Shown piece after piece: positions 59,292-64,000 of a stretch of 64,000 nucleotides of DNA. Under the pieces are notes generated by a model, which ran no database searches, had not been told where the DNA came from, and saw nothing but the letters and a program-made list of their open reading frames with translations. The position numbers and the translations under genes are program-made. The DNA comes from Lunularia cruciata (Eukaryota > Streptophyta > Marchantiopsida > Lunulariales > Lunulariaceae): assembly GCA_948567375.1 (NCBI GenBank), contig OX419760.1:22382001-22446000 (forward strand), given 5' to 3'. The first letter of the stretch is position 1; each line of letters starts with the position of its first letter.

Positions 59292-62200
59292 CTACGATTG
59301 CAAAGCTTTAACACGGACAGTAAGTTCTCGCACTAAGCTTCGTAACCGTTCCGGATTGGTAAAGAAGTCCACAAATACCTGCCTCTCCCTTCCGACTTCG
59401 TGAGGATGATGTTTCACAATCTGCAGGGGGGTATCGATAACTATTCAAATTAATAGCAGAAGCTCAACATGGTAGAGAATCAAATCTCATGCACATACCC
59501 CTCCCTGATCGACCTTTCTTGTTGGAATGGCCATTTTCACCCTTGAGTAAAAGCATAATCTAGTCTATTAGCTCTCGCTGTTTCTGTTCTGGAGACAAAG
59601 ACTGAATTGAGCAAACCAGAACAGTGTTTGTTCAAAAGCCTCTGATTCCAGGTGATCCTATCAGTACACAATGGATAACCGTAGTGCATCAGCTTAAACG
59701 CAACAGGGAATTACCTCGGCTTTCTCCCTGTGCTCACGAGTAACTTCTTCGATTGCTGCTGAAAGCTGCGAGTTGACCTTTTCCATCTCCGCAAGTTCCT
59801 TCATTAAGGGCTGCAAGTTCACCGAGCATCTAATTCATCAAAGAATAAAGGTTCCTAACACTCCTGGCACTGTTAGGCAAAACTAAAGAGCAGTGAAAGA
59901 CGAAGATGATTCCGGAATAGAAACAAAGACTTGGCACATACCCAGGGACTCAAGACAGGCTGTGCTGTCGTCGAGGAGGCAAACAAGAGCTGTTGCATCT
60001 GGCGTATAACGTCACATCTGTCGCATACGACACTAAAGTTCAATACTGATAGCTATGACAATACTGATACAGTTCACAACTGCAGATTACGAACCAACCT
60101 AAAACGCTGTTCGCTTCATGTGCTACTAAGAGAGCATGCAGCCAGAGAACTTAGCTGTGAGAGAATCCCCTTTAGAAGACTTACAAGTCATTCAAGCATT
60201 TATTTTTGTCCTCTGGTAAAGAGTAGCTCATTTCAGCCTGTAGAGCCTGTTTCTCCGTCTGCAACTGCGATATTTGCTGGACAAGCCCGTGAGCGGATAC
60301 ATACATCCGAGAACCTCCTTGGTCATCTGCAATGCACAGAAACCTTGCTCGTCACTCCATAAGCCGTGTGCAGTTTCTTTGCGAGGAGAAGAGGCGGCTC
60401 AGACACCTACAATCCAGTCCAGGTCATCATGGTATAAAGGGATGTCATCTCTGAAACTCTCAAGTCAACCTTACATGCATGTATGTTGAGTATATCTCGC
60501 ACGCGATGAAGGAAAGTATCCTGATCATCCACAGCTCCTTGCTCATTCGTCTCGGCAGCAGCATTTGTAAGGGCCGTGTAACGTTCCTGCCAGATTGGAA
60601 AGAAAAGAAAGACGACACAGATACAAAGAACCAGGAGTGAGCTTCACAGTTGTAGAGACAGTCTCAGATTCCTGCGAGGCAGAGGTCTGACTCTGAGTCC
60701 TGTAAGGCCTGACTTAAAGCGAGGTTTACGGTACTTACAATCCGTCCAATTGTGGCATGGCTGAAACCTTGCAAGTCTGTGTCGATTAATCTAAGAAGTT
60801 CATAAGCTCCATTCATCTGCTTTCTCTCCAACTGACAGGCAAATTGGAGAAACCGGTGCCTTGCCAACTGATCTGCAAGAAGGCCAATGAACTGCACGCA
60901 GTATCAACTCTAATAAGAATTTGCCACAGTAGTTTTATGACAGCTGGAAAAGCAGGGGAAGACAAATAACCAAGAAGGAAGATCATGTTGGCGACAATGC
61001 ACAAACACAATGTGAACAATATGCAGGTGATAAGTGGTTGCAAGAGGACATCACCTTCTTCTGTTGCGAGATATAGTACTCTTGTCGCATGACTTTTAGG
61101 TCGTAGTCTCCTGTATTGCGTGACACCAGGCCAGTTTGACGTGTATAATCATTCGCCACTAAATAATCCTTTGGTCATCCGGAAAACTAAAAGCAAGTCG
61201 TTACATGATACATAGCATGAACGGTAGTGTTGCTCACCTGTTTCCCTAGACCGTTCAGGCATATCATGAGATAATCTTGCGGTTGTTTACTTGAAGTTTT
61301 CAGGACAGATAACGACAACTCTGTACTGGTTTCCGAAAGATACAAGGATGAAGGTTTCATCCTCATACTAGCGGGTTGGTGCCTTAAAGGTAAACGGAAG
61401 CACAGCTCTTAAAGACCCTCACCTTGGAGAATGTAGGTGTCTTGTAGTTGCGCAAGCTCCCAACAAAGACTCGGAACTATCTGCAATATGTGCAAATCTA
61501 CCAGTCAAATTAACACAACGCGGGAAAGAACGTGACAAGAGCTGTTCTAGTCCGGGATAGAATCAAACCTCACTCAAGAGCTTTTCCTCTGACTTGGCAA
61601 GGGTGTAAATTTCATTCCCGACTTCAGTGTGCTTCCGTCTGCAATCCAGATGCAAAAAAGTTAAAGGTGATGATAAAGACTGTAAAACCCAATTTGAAAA
61701 AGCATTTCTTCGACTTCCACCTCCTTTAAGCTTATAGCTCGCATCTAAATTTCTTTTGAATTGAAACAATGCCTCCTGCTTTCAGTAACGAAGCTTCCAC
61801 CTACTTTCAGTTGATCCGAGATTATTTTGATCTAGTGCACCAAAGTCTGTCTGAGTCACTGTATTTAACAGGTACAAACCTGAGAGAATTCATATCGGAA
61901 TGGATATGGTGCTGGTCTGCAGATGCTTGACCCATAGCTGCTTGAAGTACCGCTTGCTGCTTGGCATTCTCCACTTGGGCTTCTACCCATTGCCTTTCAC
62001 TCACTCCAAAGCTGAAGAATAAGTAGAGGTGACCGTAACATTAGTTATAACACTAACGTTGAAATACAGGAAATGCCACGAATAAGGAATCAAGGATTTC
62101 CTCTCTGAAAGTAAGTCTGATGATGTCAGATGGAATAAGCACATTACATGGAACGAAGGCGTTGAAGCTCTGAAACTCGACTGTTGTACATTTTCTCTGA

Positions 62201-63763
62201 GTCTCCTGATTGTTGTAAAAGGTGTGTTACGGTACAATCAAAATTGACCACGTCAACAATGCAATCGAATGTGTACTCTGTTTCAAGAAATTTACTTTAA
62301 GGACTTCCAAGTCGTTATTCAACTTCCAATGCAACTTCGAAGTCTCAGTACATGTATGCAATACAAAATCAGACAAACAGAGCATTACTAAATACTGAAA
62401 CCAAGCAAGATTGGATTGAAATCGTTTGAAGGTTTGATTACTTCAATCGTTGCATAGTTAACGATAACTTGAACTTCGCAAAAGGTGGGCCAAAACAGAC
62501 GTCCCAGCTTGAGGTGCACGCCCTCTTTTACAGTAAAGGGAAACCTTAGCATGGGTACTCTCATATGGTCCAAACCTAAGGGGACCCACTTAAGAGTAGT
62601 GATTCTTTCTGACTAGAGAGACCGTCTTCCTACTTGGTCTCTTTTCTTGTAATATTTTGCGATGGCCATATTTCTTATTAATGTCCTGCAAATAAGACAT
62701 AAAGTTCTCATGTTTTGCTGACGTTATCTCATTTGCACAGTGCCAAGTGACTAAAATTACAACTAAAATTATAATTCTCGAACAATCAGGAAACCTCCTC
62801 TCGAGTCACCTCTTAGGATTACAAGATATTTCTAATCTTCCGAATCTATACTGATATATTCTTCAATTCCCACAAGTGGGCAGTCTTCTTATTACCGAGC
62901 CTATCTGACATTATGTGATAAGCAAAATAAAGCACTAGTGCGTAGAGGTTCTAAGTAAACTACCTTAACGCTACAAGACATCATGCACACAAGGGGATCT
63001 CTTAGAGCCTAAAGGTAATTGACCGTACCTTTGGTGTTGTTATTCTCATCCTCAAGACTTCCCCACGAGCACTTGGATTGGCCTTCCTCGGCGACAAGTC
63101 GAGAAGGACCCTGCACCCAAACAACTTCGCTATCAAGATTATGCTAGCTTGAACCCATCGCTACGTTGATAAACTCGTACAATTATCTACCGAGATATGT
63201 ATGACGAGACTAAATGTTTGGGCAATTAGATTGATTAAGCATCATTTCTAGTGCTACAGCTGGATATAGATGTTGTTTCCATAAACAGGAACCAGGGATT
63301 GGCCCTTACCACATCGAACTGTTTGACAAACCAGTCATTTAGAGCTTTTGTACACGCCTGATCTTGAGAAGTGAATGTACGGAAATCCGCGAAAGAGAGA
63401 TAAATTCCTTCCTCTGGGGCATAACTCAAGAAATCAGATGTCAGTCATATGGCTCCTCAGGTGTTTCCTGATTCGAGTGCGACAAAAGAAGAAGGAAGCG
63501 GAGACCCGTGCACAGTCAGGTTATTTTCTTAACAGAATAAATATAAACCACAGCCCACAGCCCCGTGGATTCATATTCGCACGAAAAGTTTGCAATCTCA
63601 AGAGAAGAATATACCCCAAAGCCCCCGTGAATATCCATACAACCACGATAAAGACTGCAATTTGTATAAGAAGAAAAGAAGACGTCCTAACCTTCACCAG
63701 AGTGGTAGTAAGATAGGTCACGAGCCGATGAAGATATTTTCTCCAGCACTGCGTTTAACTGCG
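59292..63763 (-). CDS. AUG3: augmin subunit 3, fourteen 3' exons
   Basis: HAUS3/AUG3 subunit of the eight-protein augmin complex, which recruits gamma-tubulin to existing microtubules and builds branched spindle and phragmoplast arrays. Exons on the minus strand: 63763-63692, 63413-63310, 63110-63029, 62205-62148, 62011-61880, 61638-61569, 61480-61423, 61110-61055, 60891-60739, 60586-60475, 60326-60185, 60017-59942, 59810-59715, 59420-59292 (TAG stop). All introns are GT-AG and every phase joins cleanly into 445 codons. Recognisable blocks: [94 protein letters not shown] and [18 protein letters not shown]. The protein is almost wholly helical and coiled coil. Flowering-plant AUG3 is about 617 residues, so roughly 170 N-terminal residues lie right of the window. 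The start of the first exon listed is ambiguous (63763 or 63758). Confidence 0.96.
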
Positions 63764-64000
63764 CTGACATATGGGAAATGAGAGCAGAAGTCGTTCGAAG
63801 AACGGGGGATCCAGAACGCATTAAGTGCATATGAAGTGCATATGAAATATAAGCATGAATGTGTGCAAATCAACTGCACTGGCATAATTAACTGCATGAA
63901 TAACTCTATCGCATGTATGAGTTGACGAGTGATTTATGAAGCCACGAGCTGATGTCAATCATTTCCTTAAAAACTTGATCTTATTTTTTCACTAGAGAAA
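63764..64000 (-). other. AUG3 intron at the window edge
   Basis: No AUG3-like exon was seen here on the minus strand. Most likely it is intron leading to N-terminal exons outside the window. A short AT-rich direct repeat, AAGTGCATATGAA (about 63,824-63,847), is present. Confidence 0.6.

Noticed and set aside
63521-63721. Membrane-protein-like frame ([19 protein letters not shown])
   Set aside because: It overlaps the AUG3 intron between 63,692 and 63,413 and part of an exon on the same strand in another frame. It has no signal of its own.
1-64000. CRISPR arrays, bacterial operons, plasmid origins
   Set aside because: No spaced palindromic repeats or bacterial gene organisation were seen. 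Introns, LTR elements and plant genes show that the DNA is nuclear and eukaryotic.

Overview
The window looks like nuclear DNA of a land plant. Two spliced host genes frame about 50 kb of nested, decayed retrotransposons. The left gene encodes a secreted hevein-domain GH19 chitinase. The right gene encodes augmin subunit 3 (HAUS3/AUG3). Short introns, and the element types present, fit a non-seed plant such as a bryophyte, lycophyte or fern, but the species cannot be fixed from the sequence.

Layout. 1-2,500: chitinase gene on the minus strand (CDS 1,028-2,329, three exons) with a candidate TATA box and poly(A) signal. 2,500-4,089: host intergenic DNA. 4,090-30,060: four elements inside one another. 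A LINE reverse-transcriptase gene (4,090-4,283 and 27,334-30,060) is split by Ty3/gypsy element A1 (4,284-27,333). A1 is split by Ty3/gypsy element B (12,638-26,212). B is split inside its reverse transcriptase by chromovirus C1 (17,608-24,217). The broken reading frames resume across the gaps. 30,061-31,886: AT-rich host DNA. 31,887-43,365: a second, scrambled family A copy (A2, mostly minus strand) carrying solo LTRs of families C and B. 43,366-45,723: host DNA with one candidate first exon. 45,724-55,620: a second LINE (minus strand) split by chromovirus C2 (46,604-52,980) and a solo B LTR (53,398-54,086). 55,621-59,291: host intergenic DNA with tandem duplications. 59,292-63,763: fourteen exons of AUG3 on the minus strand; the N-terminus lies beyond the right edge.

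Main discovery. Family A carries two chromatin-related modules not standard in Ty3/gypsy elements. Between protease and reverse transcriptase lies a cytosine-5 DNA methyltransferase domain with motifs I, IV, VI, VIII and X in canonical order (8,545-9,642). After the integrase lies a C4HC3 PHD finger (26,382-26,513). Both recur at the same places in A2. The element therefore seems to have encoded a DNA-methylation writer and a possible histone reader. Both copies are now broken. Most stop codons disabling the youngest element fit C-to-T or G-to-A changes, as expected of heavily methylated DNA.

All coordinates come from reading by eye. Element edges are good to a few bases where a terminal repeat or target duplication is cited, and otherwise to tens of bases.
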